Positions 53,806 through 62,984 of a stretch of DNA of 64,000 nt are shown piece after piece. The DNA is taken from contig CAIYRB010000117.1 in NCBI GenBank assembly GCA_903928445.1, positions 1 through 64,000 of the forward strand, in the 5' to 3' direction. Source of the stretch: an uncultured Pseudomonadota bacterium. GTDB taxonomy: Bacteria > Bdellovibrionota_B > Oligoflexia > Oligoflexales > CAIYRB01. The notes beneath the pieces were generated by a model. The model was not told the DNA's origin, did no database searches, and saw only the letters and a list, made by a program, of their open reading frames with translations. Every line of letters begins with the position of its first letter. The stretch's first letter is position 1. A program made the position numbers and the translations under genes.

Positions 53806-55956
53806 CTAGCGGTTCGTTTTGCCACCCGCAACTGCTTCACCTGGGCTAAGCAGGCGCACGTCGTGTAGCGATACCCGTAGCTTAAGGATGCCTACTTCGA
53901 CTTCGACCGTCTGGTCATTACCACTGCCGACCCTGAGGATACGACCGGCTTTCTTGAGCGGCAAAATGAACACCGGTGCATTTGGCACCAGGGCCTCGCG
54001 ATTGGCCGCTTGGCCGGGCAGCTTGCCTTCGATGTCGTAACCGCGCTGCAGCTCGCTCGCGACCTGGCCCATCTGTCGCAGCACGCCTTCGGCGGCGCGG
54101 CGCTTGCCCGCGAAGCCGGCCGGATCATCCTGCGGGCTACGTTCCTTCGCGGCCTGCTTGATTTGTCTGACGGCATCTTCAAACTCACCATGCAGCTCAG
54201 CAATCCGCGTTTCGTAGCGCTTGGCCAGTTGCTCGGCGGTTTTCTTACGCTGTTCTTGTAGTAGTTCGACTTCCTGCTGCCAACGCAAACGCTCGGCTCC
54301 GGCAGCGAGTTGTTCTCGTTGCGCCTCATTGGCGCCAGCATGCGCCTGGTCGCGGGCCTCCATCAAGGCGCGAACGGCTTGATCGAGGTTGGACATCTGG
54401 CCGTGGCGTAGCTCCCTAGCGCGTGTCAGGATCCGCTCGGGTAGGCCGATTTGTTCGGCGACCTCCAAGCCAAAGCTTTGTCCTGGCAGATCGAGCAGCA
54501 GGCGGTAGGTGGGCAGCAAAGTCCCAAGTGAGAACTCCATCGAGCCGTTGCGAAAGCGCCGATCAGCGATCGCCAGACTCTTGAGTGCATCAAAGTGGGT
54601 GGTGACCATGCCGGTCGCGCCGCGGCTGGCGAGATCTTCGAGGATCGCCGTGCCTATGGCTGCGCCGGTTTCGGGGTCGGTACCGACCGCCAGCTCATCG
54701 AGCAGGACCAAGGACTCGCTGCTGGAATGTTCTAGAATCGGCTTAAGGCCCGTGAGATGGCCAGAGAAGGTCGACAGATTGGCCGTGAGGTTTTGGGCAT
54801 CACCCATCTCGAGGTGGACAGCGGCAAATAGGTAAATCTGCGAATGCGGCGAGGCCGGCAGAAGAAGGCCAGCGCGGGCCATGAGGTGCAGCAAACCGAC
54901 GGTCTTTAGCACCACCGTTTTGCCACCGGCATTCGGTCCGGAAATAATCAGGATCTTCTGCTCGGGTTCGAGGCTGATCTGATTGGCGATGCTGCGTTTG
55001 CCGGTGGTCCGCCCAAGCAGTGGATGTCGAGCATCGCGCAGGTCGATGACTGGCGTTGCGGCGATGCGCACCGGGCCAGCCTCCAGCTCGGCTGCCAGCA
55101 GGGCTTGTGCCGTCAAAAAGTCGAGCTCGATCAACTCTTGATAGTTGCCGCGCAGGGTTTCCGTCTCGGCCTCGACCATGGCGCTGAGAACGCGGAAGAT
55201 GCGGGCGATCTCTAGCTTTTCCTCGAGGTCAAGGTCGAGCAACTGGGCATTTTGTGGCGCGATCGACACCGGCTCGATGAACAGGGTCTGGCCACTGGTC
55301 GAGGTATCGAGGATCGTGCCCTTGACCCGGCCTCGGCCATCCAAAGTCATCGGTATCACGTAGCGATCGCTGCGCACCGTGAAGAAGTCGTCTTGAACGT
55401 ACGGTGCCACCTCTTGATCGACATGCATGAGTTTAACGAGCGCTTCCTCGATCCGATGGCGCAGCTGAATCTTGCTGCGGCGAATCCGCATCAGCTCCTC
55501 GGAGGCGTCGTCGAGCAGCTCGCCGTCCAGGCCGATCGCTTTGTTGATGGCGCTAAGCAGATGCGGCATCGTCAGGATTCTCGCCTTGCACCGGCGCAAG
55601 GTTGAGCAGAGTGCTTCATGAGCCGCCGCGAAGGCAAAGATCCGGCGCGTGGACTCGAGCAACTCGGCGACGCCGCGCAGCGACGTCCCATCGAGCATCT
55701 GGCCCTTGGCCGCGGCGCGCAGGACGTTGCCGAGTGGTTGCAGATTGCCGATTTGGGCCTTGAGCCCCTTGGCGGCCAAGATCTTTAAGGGCTCGACGGC
55801 GCTCCAGCGTGCCGCGATGGCGGCTTGATCCAGGCACGGTTCAAGCTCCAGTGCGCGCACCCGCCCATCCTCGGTTTGGCTAAGATCGGCCAGGATACCT
55901 AGGAGCAGGGGCCATTCCAATTTGTCGAGGACCTGGCTGGAGGGCTTGACTTGCAT
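53806..55956 (-). CDS. mutS2: MutS2-like ATPase lacking the Smr domain
   Basis: A 716-residue MutS2-family protein. The core and clamp helices precede the ATPase with Walker A SGPNAGGKT (near residue 340) and LLDELAVGTDP Walker B. A coiled-coil insertion (about 490-600) and a KOW-like segment end the protein at LHDVRLLSPGEAV. Canonical MutS2 has about 780 residues with a C-terminal Smr nuclease domain; here it is absent and no Smr fragment follows. MutS2 binds branched DNA or collided ribosomes. The ATG at 55956 fits the family; an ATG at 56031 adds 25 residues. Confidence 0.88.
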   Translation of the reverse strand: MQVKPSSQVLDKLEWPLLLGILADLSQTEDGRVRALELEPCLDQAAIAARWSAVEPLKILAAKGLKAQIGNLQPLGNVLRAAAKGQMLDGTSLRGVAELLESTRRIFAFAAAHEALCSTLRRCKARILTMPHLLSAINKAIGLDGELLDDASEELMRIRRSKIQLRHRIEEALVKLMHVDQEVAPYVQDDFFTVRSDRYVIPMTLDGRGRVKGTILDTSTSGQTLFIEPVSIAPQNAQLLDLDLEEKLEIARIFRVLSAMVEAETETLRGNYQELIELDFLTAQALLAAELEAGPVRIAATPVIDLRDARHPLLGRTTGKRSIANQISLEPEQKILIISGPNAGGKTVVLKTVGLLHLMARAGLLLPASPHSQIYLFAAVHLEMGDAQNLTANLSTFSGHLTGLKPILEHSSSESLVLLDELAVGTDPETGAAIGTAILEDLASRGATGMVTTHFDALKSLAIADRRFRNGSMEFSLGTLLPTYRLLLDLPGQSFGLEVAEQIGLPERILTRARELRHGQMSNLDQAVRALMEARDQAHAGANEAQREQLAAGAERLRWQQEVELLQEQRKKTAEQLAKRYETRIAELHGEFEDAVRQIKQAAKERSPQDDPAGFAGKRRAAEGVLRQMGQVASELQRGYDIEGKLPGQAANREALVPNAPVFILPLKKAGRILRVGSGNDQTVEVEVGILKLRVSLHDVRLLSPGEAVAGGKTNR

Positions 55957-56072
55957 GTAACATTCCGAACTTAGGGCGCTATCTGAGCGAATTTTGGGGG
56001 TTTCGCCAAATCGGCGCCGTGGCATACTCAACCTATCCGATTGACGCGCGTTGATGAAGGACTGTTTGTCCC

Positions 56073-56921
56073 ATGTCCATGCTTTGGTTTAGGCTGTATG
56101 TGCTGTTGTTATCGCCGCTGACCTGGTTGGTCTTCGTCATGGGGGCGACGATCGGCAGTTTTCTCAACGTCTGCATTTACCGCATTCCCCTCGGAACCTT
56201 TTTCAAACACCACCGTTCGGTCTGCCGTGGCTGTGCCGCGGAAATCCCCTTTTATCTTAATATTCCGATTCTTAGCTGGATTTTTCTGCGGGGAAAGGCG
56301 CGTTGTTGTGGGATGTCCCTGGGTCTGCAGTACCCGTTGGTCGAGTTGCTCACTGGCTTGCTCTTTGTGGTGATCTACTGGCGCTTTCCCTTCGTCACTC
56401 TCGGCGATGAAGGGGCCGCTTGGGATGGGGCCAATATGCTGCGCTGTGTGCACGCCGCGATCTTTTGTTCGCTGCTGCTCGTGTGCTCGGTGATCGATAT
56501 GCGCTTGATGATTATCCCGGACGTGATCAGCCTGCCGATGATCGCCTTGTCGCCGCTGGTGGTTTATCTGCATCCGGATCTCGATTGGCCCAGTGCGCTG
56601 ATCGGCGTCTTTGCTGGAGGTGGCAGCCTGTACGCGGTTGCCTGGCTATACTGGTTGATTCGCCGTGAGGTTGGCATGGGTATGGGAGACGTCAAGCTGC
56701 TTGCCGCCATCGGTGGCTGGCTTGGCTATCAAGCGATCGTACCCACGGTTTTCTTCGGCTCGTTGCTCGGTGCGATCGGCGGTGTTTTGATGATGGCGGC
56801 GAGTCGTCGTTTGACCCTCAGGACGGCGATCCCGTTTGGGCCTTTTTTGGCCCTAGGTGCTATAATTCATTTGATCCTCGGCCCGTATATCCAAGAGTTG
56901 ATGCTTCGCTACTCCAGCTGA
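56073..56921 (+). CDS. Prepilin peptidase (A24, PilD-like)
   Basis: A 282-residue polytopic inner-membrane protein. Catalytic aspartates D142 (IDMRLMIIPD) and D206 (GMGDVKLL) and the N-terminal GSFLNVCIYRIP are those of type IV prepilin leader peptidases. The zinc-type Cys motif is present as CRGC (51-54) and CC (78-79), a shortened version of the usual CxxC pair. It cleaves and N-methylates pilin or type II secretion pseudopilin precursors. No pil or gsp genes adjoin. Followed 21 bases later by the GGDEF gene. Confidence 0.93.
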   Translation: MSMLWFRLYVLLLSPLTWLVFVMGATIGSFLNVCIYRIPLGTFFKHHRSVCRGCAAEIPFYLNIPILSWIFLRGKARCCGMSLGLQYPLVELLTGLLFVVIYWRFPFVTLGDEGAAWDGANMLRCVHAAIFCSLLLVCSVIDMRLMIIPDVISLPMIALSPLVVYLHPDLDWPSALIGVFAGGGSLYAVAWLYWLIRREVGMGMGDVKLLAAIGGWLGYQAIVPTVFFGSLLGAIGGVLMMAASRRLTLRTAIPFGPFLALGAIIHLILGPYIQELMLRYSS

Positions 56922-56942
56922 TGCAACGATGGACGAGAGGCG

Positions 56943-58004
56943 ATGATGACAAAACCAGACCCAGGGGTGGCCATCCCGACTGACGCGATCCAGTTTTTGC
57001 AGGATCTCCAGGATACTGCGCAAACCCTACTCGGCGCCCCCGGTCCGAAAGCGTTGCTGCGTCGCTTCGGTGAAGCCATGCAACGGCTGTTTGTAGTCGA
57101 TCGCTTTGACTGCCTGCGTTTGAGCGGCGCGGGCGCAAAGCTGGTGCTTAAGCGGCGCGCCGTTAAGGTCCCGAACGCCGATTTACTGAGCGACGACCTG
57201 GTGCAGCAGCTGACTGCGGCGCTCGCCGGCGCCGCCCAGCCCAGGGCCGTGTGGGGCCCTGGTTGCAGTCGAATTGAGGTTGCCGGACAGCAGCTTTATG
57301 TGGCGCTGATAGACGATCCCCGGGCGCGCAGCGGCACCTTGGTGGCCTGGACTGAGCCCTCTCATGAAGTGGTCGTGCCTGCGGCAACACTGCGTTTACG
57401 CGATGCGCAGCGGGAGCAGCTTGTCCGCGTCATGCAAAACGAGGCCCGCTGGTTGCGCAAGCTCGATCGCACCCAGGCACGCCTCTACCGCGACTACCTC
57501 ACCGGTCTGTATAATTACCGCTACCTCGAGATTGCCCTGGAGCACGAGTTGCGCCGTGCTGAACGCTTTCAAAACAACTTTTGTCTGCTGTTTCTTGACC
57601 TGGATGGATTTAAGCCGATCAACGACCAGCATGGGCATTTAAGCGGTAGCGGCGTCCTCAAGCAGGTTGCCGAGGTGCTGCGCGAGGTCCTGCGCGAGAT
57701 CGATATTCCGATCCGGTATGGTGGTGATGAGTTTGTCGTGCTGCTGCTTGGTGCTAGCTGTGCCAAGGGCGTGCTGGCCGCCGAGCGCGTTCGGCATCGC
57801 ATCGAGGAAACCGCCTTTGTGGTCGATGGCGGTCGCACGCATTTGACAGTGTCCATTGGTGTTGCGGCGTACCCAGAGCATGCGCGTGATATGGGCAGCC
57901 TGCTTAAGCTTGCCGACGAGACCATGTACAGTAGCAAGCGCAACGGAAAAAACCGGGTCACAGTGGTCGAGTCCATGGATGTCCCAGAGAAAGGACTGGC
58001 GTGA
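56943..58004 (+). CDS. Diguanylate cyclase with N-terminal GAF-like region
   Basis: A 353-residue cytoplasmic enzyme making cyclic-di-GMP. The GGDEF active-site motif is intact (260-264), and an RxxD inhibitory site lies five residues ahead (REID), so product inhibition is expected. The N-terminal 150 residues look like a GAF-type sensor domain with a short linker helix. It follows the prepilin peptidase by 21 bases and overlaps the thioesterase by four bases (GTGA). Possible receivers of the signal include the PilZ protein at 168. Confidence 0.92.
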   Translation: MMTKPDPGVAIPTDAIQFLQDLQDTAQTLLGAPGPKALLRRFGEAMQRLFVVDRFDCLRLSGAGAKLVLKRRAVKVPNADLLSDDLVQQLTAALAGAAQPRAVWGPGCSRIEVAGQQLYVALIDDPRARSGTLVAWTEPSHEVVVPAATLRLRDAQREQLVRVMQNEARWLRKLDRTQARLYRDYLTGLYNYRYLEIALEHELRRAERFQNNFCLLFLDLDGFKPINDQHGHLSGSGVLKQVAEVLREVLREIDIPIRYGGDEFVVLLLGASCAKGVLAAERVRHRIEETAFVVDGGRTHLTVSIGVAAYPEHARDMGSLLKLADETMYSSKRNGKNRVTVVESMDVPEKGLA

Positions 58005-58507
58005 CTAGCAGCGGCAAGCATCCTCACATAAGCGCCACCCATCAAGAGCATTTGGTGCGGCCTCAGCATACCAATGCCCATGGAACGGTGTTTGGTGGTG
58101 AAGTCGTATCCTGGGTAGATATCGCGGCCGCATGCTGTGCCATGCGGCATAGTTCGACCCAAGTGGTGACGGCGTCGATCGATGCGATGGCCTTTCTCTC
58201 GCCGATTCATGTCGGCTGGGTTGTATGCCTAGACGCAAGCGTCAATTTTGCTGCCCGCACCAGCTGTGAGGTCGGCGTCAAGGTGACAGCGTTCAATCCT
58301 GTCACTGGGGAGCGCCATCATACTGCGACGGCTTATTTAACGTTCGTTGCGCTCGACAGCTATGGTCGCCCGACGCCGATTCCACCGGTGGAGCCGCAGA
58401 CGGCGGATGAGCACCGTCGCTACGCTGCCGGACAAAAGCGGCGTGAGGAACGTCTGCGCCTTAAAGCTGCGCTGCAAGGCCGTGGTGCGAAAACCGTTGC
58501 CACCTAA
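58001..58507 (+). CDS. Acyl-CoA thioesterase (hotdog fold)
   Basis: A 168-residue YciA/BACH-type hotdog thioesterase. The catalytic region is NAHGTVFGGEVVSWVDIAAA, followed by VVTASIDAMAFLSPIHVG. It hydrolyses acyl-CoA to free acid and CoA. GTG start overlapping the stop of the diguanylate cyclase gene. The Lys/Arg-rich C-terminal tail is disordered. The next gene (DUF4105) starts 11 bases on, so the whole run from 56073 may be an operon. Confidence 0.9.
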   Translation: MTSSGKHPHISATHQEHLVRPQHTNAHGTVFGGEVVSWVDIAAACCAMRHSSTQVVTASIDAMAFLSPIHVGWVVCLDASVNFAARTSCEVGVKVTAFNPVTGERHHTATAYLTFVALDSYGRPTPIPPVEPQTADEHRRYAAGQKRREERLRLKAALQGRGAKTVAT

Positions 58508-58517
58508 GAGAGCTGCT

Positions 58518-59816
58518 ATGCACCCAGGTTTTGCGCGCTTCGTCTTAACTTGTTGGCTGTTGCTAGGAGCTTTAGTTCAGCCGGCCTTGGCTCAGGACAG
58601 CATGGTCCCGCCAATGCCAAAAGACATGGCGCAAGTCGAGATGTTTCTGCTCACCGTCGGCCGCGGCACGCAAATCGAGGCCCTGTTTGGCCACACCATC
58701 CTCCGCGTGATAGATCATGGCAGCGGTCAGGATTTGGCCTATAACTGGGGTATCTTTGATTTCTACGATCCGTTGTTCATCTGGAACTTCTACCGCGGTG
58801 AACTACGCTACATGCTTGGGATCTATCCGACGCCTGGGTTGATTGATTACTATCGCAATGTCGAGCGGCGCTCGATCATGCAGCAGCAACTCGTGTTGAC
58901 GCTTAGGCAAAAGACGGACCTCATGCAACGTCTTATCCGCAATGCGCTGCCGGCAAACGTCCATTATCAGTATTCGCAGCTTCGAGACAACTGCGCCACC
59001 AGGCCGCGCGATCACCTCGATGCGATTCTCGGTGGCAAGATAGGCGAGGCATTTAAGCACCGGCCAAGTTTCGCGACTTATCGCGATCATATGAAGGCAA
59101 GCGCCAGTCCCGTGTGGTGGGTGGCCATGAGCCTCGACATGCTGACCAATGATGTTCTTGATGTCCCCCTCAGCAATTGGCACGAGATGTTCCTGCCGCT
59201 TCGTTTGCAGCAGCTACTGTCCCAAATGCCGGCGTTTGCTGACAGCGGCGAGGAGATCTCACATCAATCACTGTTGACTGCACCGGAGTGGCTGGTCGAC
59301 CTTCCCGAACCGCTGCCGGGCCCAGACCCCTACGCCATGTGGTCGCTGCTTGTTGGCGGGCCACTAAGTTTGCTGCTGCTTTGGACCTGGCTGACGCCAG
59401 GGTCCTCCCGCCCAGCGCGGATGCTCGGTTTGAGCAGCGTTGTCTTCGGTTTTTGGTCGGCTTTTTGGGCGACCCTGCTGGTCTGCAATTGGGCGCTGTC
59501 GCGTTATATCGAGACACCGCACAATGCGCTGCTATGGCTGCTGTGGCCGGTTGATTGGATCTTCGTCTACTATGGTATTAGACTCATCGGTAAGGGTGCG
59601 CTACCGATCGCGGCCTCGCCGCTCGGGCGGTTGGTGCGCGGGACTAGTTTACTCCATGTGGTGGCCTTCGCCTTTGGGGCCATACTCTGGATGGTCGGAC
59701 TTGTGCATCAGGATATTCTGCCGATGCTAGCGTCCTATGGGTTGTTTGGAGCGCTCTTCTTTGTCACGATCTGCTGCCACGGAGCAGCCCAGGGGAGTCG
59801 GTCAGTCGATGCGTAA
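58518..59816 (+). CDS. DUF4105 membrane protein
   Basis: A 432-residue protein. A signal peptide (about 1-29, ending ALAQ) leads to a periplasmic DUF4105 domain (about 35-270) with FGHTILRVIDHG, YNWGIFDFYDP and the NCATRPRD segment with its conserved Cys. Five transmembrane helices follow (about 275-430). This combination of a NlpC-like papain-fold candidate with membrane helices is seen in bacterial envelope proteins of unknown role. The ATG at 58518 with aagagag upstream is used. Overlaps the sigma-factor gene by eight bases. Confidence 0.82.
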   Translation: MHPGFARFVLTCWLLLGALVQPALAQDSMVPPMPKDMAQVEMFLLTVGRGTQIEALFGHTILRVIDHGSGQDLAYNWGIFDFYDPLFIWNFYRGELRYMLGIYPTPGLIDYYRNVERRSIMQQQLVLTLRQKTDLMQRLIRNALPANVHYQYSQLRDNCATRPRDHLDAILGGKIGEAFKHRPSFATYRDHMKASASPVWWVAMSLDMLTNDVLDVPLSNWHEMFLPLRLQQLLSQMPAFADSGEEISHQSLLTAPEWLVDLPEPLPGPDPYAMWSLLVGGPLSLLLLWTWLTPGSSRPARMLGLSSVVFGFWSAFWATLLVCNWALSRYIETPHNALLWLLWPVDWIFVYYGIRLIGKGALPIAASPLGRLVRGTSLLHVVAFAFGAILWMVGLVHQDILPMLASYGLFGALFFVTICCHGAAQGSRSVDA

Positions 59817-60594
59817 TGTTGGCAAGCAAGAAAAGAATTTTAGCCGCTTCAAATCAGGTCACGCCAGTGCCCTATATGACCTTCTCGAGAGCGAGCGGCC
59901 TTTTCTCTATGACTATCTGATGCGGATGACCAGCCAGGTCAGCCGCTCTGCGGACTCCATCAATGAAGTCTATGAATCCTTGAGCGAGGAGGTCATTTCG
60001 GTCATCGAATCCGCCCGTGATCTGCGGTTGGTCCTGTATACGACGGCAAGGCGGTTTAATAGCGACATTTGGAACGCCGAGACCAGTCGATTGATCAATG
60101 CCGCCTTACAGCCAGCTACAGATCAGACCCAGTCGGAGAACGAGGCCGCGATGCACCGCGATGCGGCCCTGCTCGATAAGGCACTGCGCAGCTTGCCGGG
60201 TCCCCAGCGCGAAGTGGTCTGGTTGCATATTCTCGGTGGATTTTCTTTTGAAGAGGTGGCGCAGATCGTCGGCGTCGCTGAGTCTGGGGTCGAAACGCTC
60301 TATCTTGGCGGTGTCGGGGCGCTAGACGCCGAGGCCGAGGAGGCTTGTGGTCCGGCGCAAACCGCTTTGACTAAACTGCCGCCACACCCCTTGCCCACCG
60401 CTTTGACGAATGCGACGGTCAACCTGAGCATGATCATGGCCGGGATCAAGGTCAAACCAACGGGGATTCGTTCCGTCACGCGGATGATTTTGTTGGGCCT
60501 TGCCGTGGTGTGCGGGGTGATTTGGTATACCGTGCCCCACGCCGTGATCAAATCCTTTCTCCCCAGCTGGATGCCTTTTTTGAACAAGTTTTGA
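59809..60594 (+). CDS. ECF-type sigma factor with C-terminal membrane anchor
   Basis: A 261-residue protein. Residues 12-95 resemble a weak sigma-70 region 2; region 4 is clear (about 122-170: LRSLPGPQREVVWLHILGGFSFEEVAQIVGVAESGVETL). A linker and a transmembrane helix (about 225-244) follow, then a short periplasmic end. Sigma factors are normally soluble; a membrane-fused sigma factor suggests it must be freed, for example by proteolysis. Its ATG lies inside the DUF4105 gene end (eight-base overlap), so the two proteins are made together. Confidence 0.75.
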   Translation: MRNVGKQEKNFSRFKSGHASALYDLLESERPFLYDYLMRMTSQVSRSADSINEVYESLSEEVISVIESARDLRLVLYTTARRFNSDIWNAETSRLINAALQPATDQTQSENEAAMHRDAALLDKALRSLPGPQREVVWLHILGGFSFEEVAQIVGVAESGVETLYLGGVGALDAEAEEACGPAQTALTKLPPHPLPTALTNATVNLSMIMAGIKVKPTGIRSVTRMILLGLAVVCGVIWYTVPHAVIKSFLPSWMPFLNKF

Positions 60595-60735
60595 CCTAGG
60601 CTTGATCTAGAACTGGTGAGCGCAGCGGCGGTGGCAGCTGTCTGCAAGAGATCTGCTGGCCCCTATTGACCGATCGGCCAACTTAGCCTAAAATCCCCGT
60701 AATTTAAGATTTATATGAATTTAACGGGGGTGTAT

Positions 60736-62013
60736 ATGCGGTGGTCGACGCTTGTGGCGGCGCTTTTGACTTTCGGCAGTGGCAGTGCATTTGCGGCTCC
60801 CATCCAGGTGGTGCGCCAGGCAGGCAGCCAATACTCGGCCTTGCCTCAAGAGGTGCTCTACACCGACGGTGATCTTGCGGTAGTGCGTCAGCCCGAAGCC
60901 GTGGTGGCGGACTTTGCCGACTTGTTTGTCGTGAACATGGTGAATCGCCTGAGTGCTGATTCGCTGCAAGCCTTTGGTGATGTCTTGCACCTGACGCCGG
61001 CGCGTTTTGCCGTGATGCGGGTCAGCCCTGAGCAGGTTGAGGCCTTAGCCGCAAAGCTCCATAGCGAGGGTCTTGCCTGCGGCGTCTTGACTAAACTCAA
61101 TCCTGAATTCACGGTCAGCGCTCCTGGTGCTGCGCCTACGCCACTGTTGCCTCTCGCCCAAGCCGATGCGCGGGTTAGCAAGTTAACGGCTGCGGTAAGC
61201 GAGGCCAGTCTTAAGGAACTCATCTCCACCTTGGCGGCCTTACCCACAAGATTCGAAAGCACCGAGTCCGGCGGCGGTGTCGCTGCTCTTTTGGCGGCAA
61301 AATACCGTGCGCTCGCCGCAGGTCGCAACGACGTCACCATCGTGCCCTATGATCACGGCCGAAGCACAGCCCAGCATAGCCTGGTTGTGCGCATTCTCGG
61401 CTCGAAGTTTCCGGATGAGATCCTTGTCCTTGGTAGTCACCTCGACAGTGTCAACTGGCGTGATGGCAGGAGCGAACGTGCACCTGGAGCCGATGACAAT
61501 GCCAGCGGTACCGCCACCAATCTCGAGATTTTTCGGCTGTTGATGGCGCAAGGCGTGCGTCCACAACGGACGGTCGAGATCCACGCCTACGCCGCCGAGG
61601 AGATCGGCTTGGTTGGAAGCCAGGACATTGCCAATGCCTATCGTCGGCGCGGCGCCAAGGTGGTTGGCATGCTGCAATATGACATGGACTTCTACCGTGC
61701 CGAAGGTGAGGAGCCCAAGGTGTGGTTGGTCAGCAACAACACATCTCGTCCACTTAATCAGATGCTTGGCCAGCTCATTGACCATTATGTCGGTCTGCCT
61801 TGGCAGGAACGCTATTTAAGCGGGGGCAGCAGCGACCACGCGTCTTGGTACCGGGCTGGCTTTGCCACGGCCTTTCCCTTCGAGGATCCTTACAACTATA
61901 ATCACAACATTCATTCAGCCGACGATACCGCAGATAATTCCGGTGATTATGCCCTAGTAGCCGCATACACCAAGTTAGGTGCGGCCTATGTCTTGCATTT
62001 TGCTGGTCTTTAA
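60736..62013 (+). CDS. M28 leucyl-aminopeptidase-like exported peptidase
   Basis: A 425-residue secreted peptidase. Signal peptide (about 1-21, ending AFAA); an N-terminal propeptide-like region to about 150; then the M28 catalytic domain: Zn ligands in SHLDS, GADDNASG (bridging Asp), AAEEIGL (catalytic plus ligand Glu), QYDMD and NIHSADD. This is the layout of Vibrio-type aminopeptidases. The second ATG, at 60736, is used because gggggtg lies just upstream and it gives a good signal peptide. Free-standing, probably scavenging amino acids. Confidence 0.92.
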   Translation: MRWSTLVAALLTFGSGSAFAAPIQVVRQAGSQYSALPQEVLYTDGDLAVVRQPEAVVADFADLFVVNMVNRLSADSLQAFGDVLHLTPARFAVMRVSPEQVEALAAKLHSEGLACGVLTKLNPEFTVSAPGAAPTPLLPLAQADARVSKLTAAVSEASLKELISTLAALPTRFESTESGGGVAALLAAKYRALAAGRNDVTIVPYDHGRSTAQHSLVVRILGSKFPDEILVLGSHLDSVNWRDGRSERAPGADDNASGTATNLEIFRLLMAQGVRPQRTVEIHAYAAEEIGLVGSQDIANAYRRRGAKVVGMLQYDMDFYRAEGEEPKVWLVSNNTSRPLNQMLGQLIDHYVGLPWQERYLSGGSSDHASWYRAGFATAFPFEDPYNYNHNIHSADDTADNSGDYALVAAYTKLGAAYVLHFAGL

Positions 62014-62058
62014 TCGAGGCTATAGCGCTGAATGAAGGCGACCATCTAAAACGGAAGT

Positions 62059-62134
62059 TTAACGCTTAGTTAATCAGTTCTTCAAAAGTCCTCTTTATAT
62101 TCGGAGGACTCACTAAGCCCTACTTTAGCGTTAA
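62059..62134. promoter_or_regulatory. Nested inverted repeats upstream of the OlsB-like gene
   Basis: The outer pair ttaacgct (62059-62066) / agcgttaa (62127-62134) encloses an inner pair agtcctc (62087-62093) / gaggact (62104-62110) with a ten-base loop. It lies just before the gene start at 62145. It could be a 5'-leader fold or a pair of regulator sites (outer arms 68 bases centre to centre). Nothing else is seen in the 131-base gap. Confidence 0.4.
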
Positions 62135-62144
62135 GAGGTCAACC

Positions 62145-62984
62145 ATGCTCTCAGCCTTGGTCCGGGACAACGTCAGACCTTTAGTTCCAGATTTTGTTCG
62201 TCCCTGGACGATTCTCCGCGGGGGGGCGGGTGCCTTTACCCGGAAGATCGCTGTCGACTTTAAAGTCCGCGATTTCCGCGTCAAGACGGTGGAGAATCCG
62301 GACGAATTAAAGCAGGTCCTAGCGCTGCGCCGCTCGGTGTTTCACTATGAATTCGCTGGCAAGTGGTTAAGCCTGAAAAGCGATCAAGACCTCTTTGACG
62401 AACATGCTGATCACTTGGCGATTTTTGACGAGAAAGCCGGGGTAGTCGCCGGCGTCTATCGGTTGATTTCTTCCGCCAGCAGCCGCAGCTTTTACTCCAA
62501 CACCGAATTTGATATCAGCCGCTTCATGGCGCAGCCTGGCGTGAAACTTGAACTCAGTCGAGCCTGCATTGGGCCGAGCTACCGCAACGGGGTCGTCATC
62601 AGTCTGCTCTGGCGAGGTATCGCCGACTATGCGAAGAAGGCGGATGTTGACTTTCTTTTCGGGCTTAGCAGTATCAACACGACGGATGTCAAACACATCG
62701 CCGCGATCCATCGCCATTTTGCGGCTGCCGGACTGCTCAACGATGAGTGGGCTTTGACGCCGCGGGCGAAGTACGAGATCGCTAACTTCGCGGCAGTCTT
62801 GGCTGTGGCTGAGACCGCCGCCGCGGCCGCAGTTCCAACGTTGTTCAAAACCTATATTAAAGCCGGAGCCAAGGTATGCTCACAACCGGTGATCGATCGG
62901 GACTTCAACTGCGCGGACTGGCTCATCGCGTTAAATATGCGGGAGTTGGTCAAGAGCTACGACAGACGCTTTATGGGCTCCTGA
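62145..62984 (+). CDS. OlsB-like GNAT N-acyltransferase
   Basis: A 279-residue protein of the OlsB/hemolysin acyltransferase family. LRRSVFHYEFAGKW, DEHADHLAIFD and LELSRACIGPSYRNG match the ornithine N-acyltransferase motifs. OlsB makes lyso-ornithine lipid from ornithine and 3-hydroxyacyl-ACP. A Phe/Ala-rich C-terminal segment of about 60 residues is extra. It overlaps the PlsC-like gene by 109 bases. Substrate could be another amino acid; the family is clear. Confidence 0.82.
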   Translation: MLSALVRDNVRPLVPDFVRPWTILRGGAGAFTRKIAVDFKVRDFRVKTVENPDELKQVLALRRSVFHYEFAGKWLSLKSDQDLFDEHADHLAIFDEKAGVVAGVYRLISSASSRSFYSNTEFDISRFMAQPGVKLELSRACIGPSYRNGVVISLLWRGIADYAKKADVDFLFGLSSINTTDVKHIAAIHRHFAAAGLLNDEWALTPRAKYEIANFAAVLAVAETAAAAAVPTLFKTYIKAGAKVCSQPVIDRDFNCADWLIALNMRELVKSYDRRFMGS

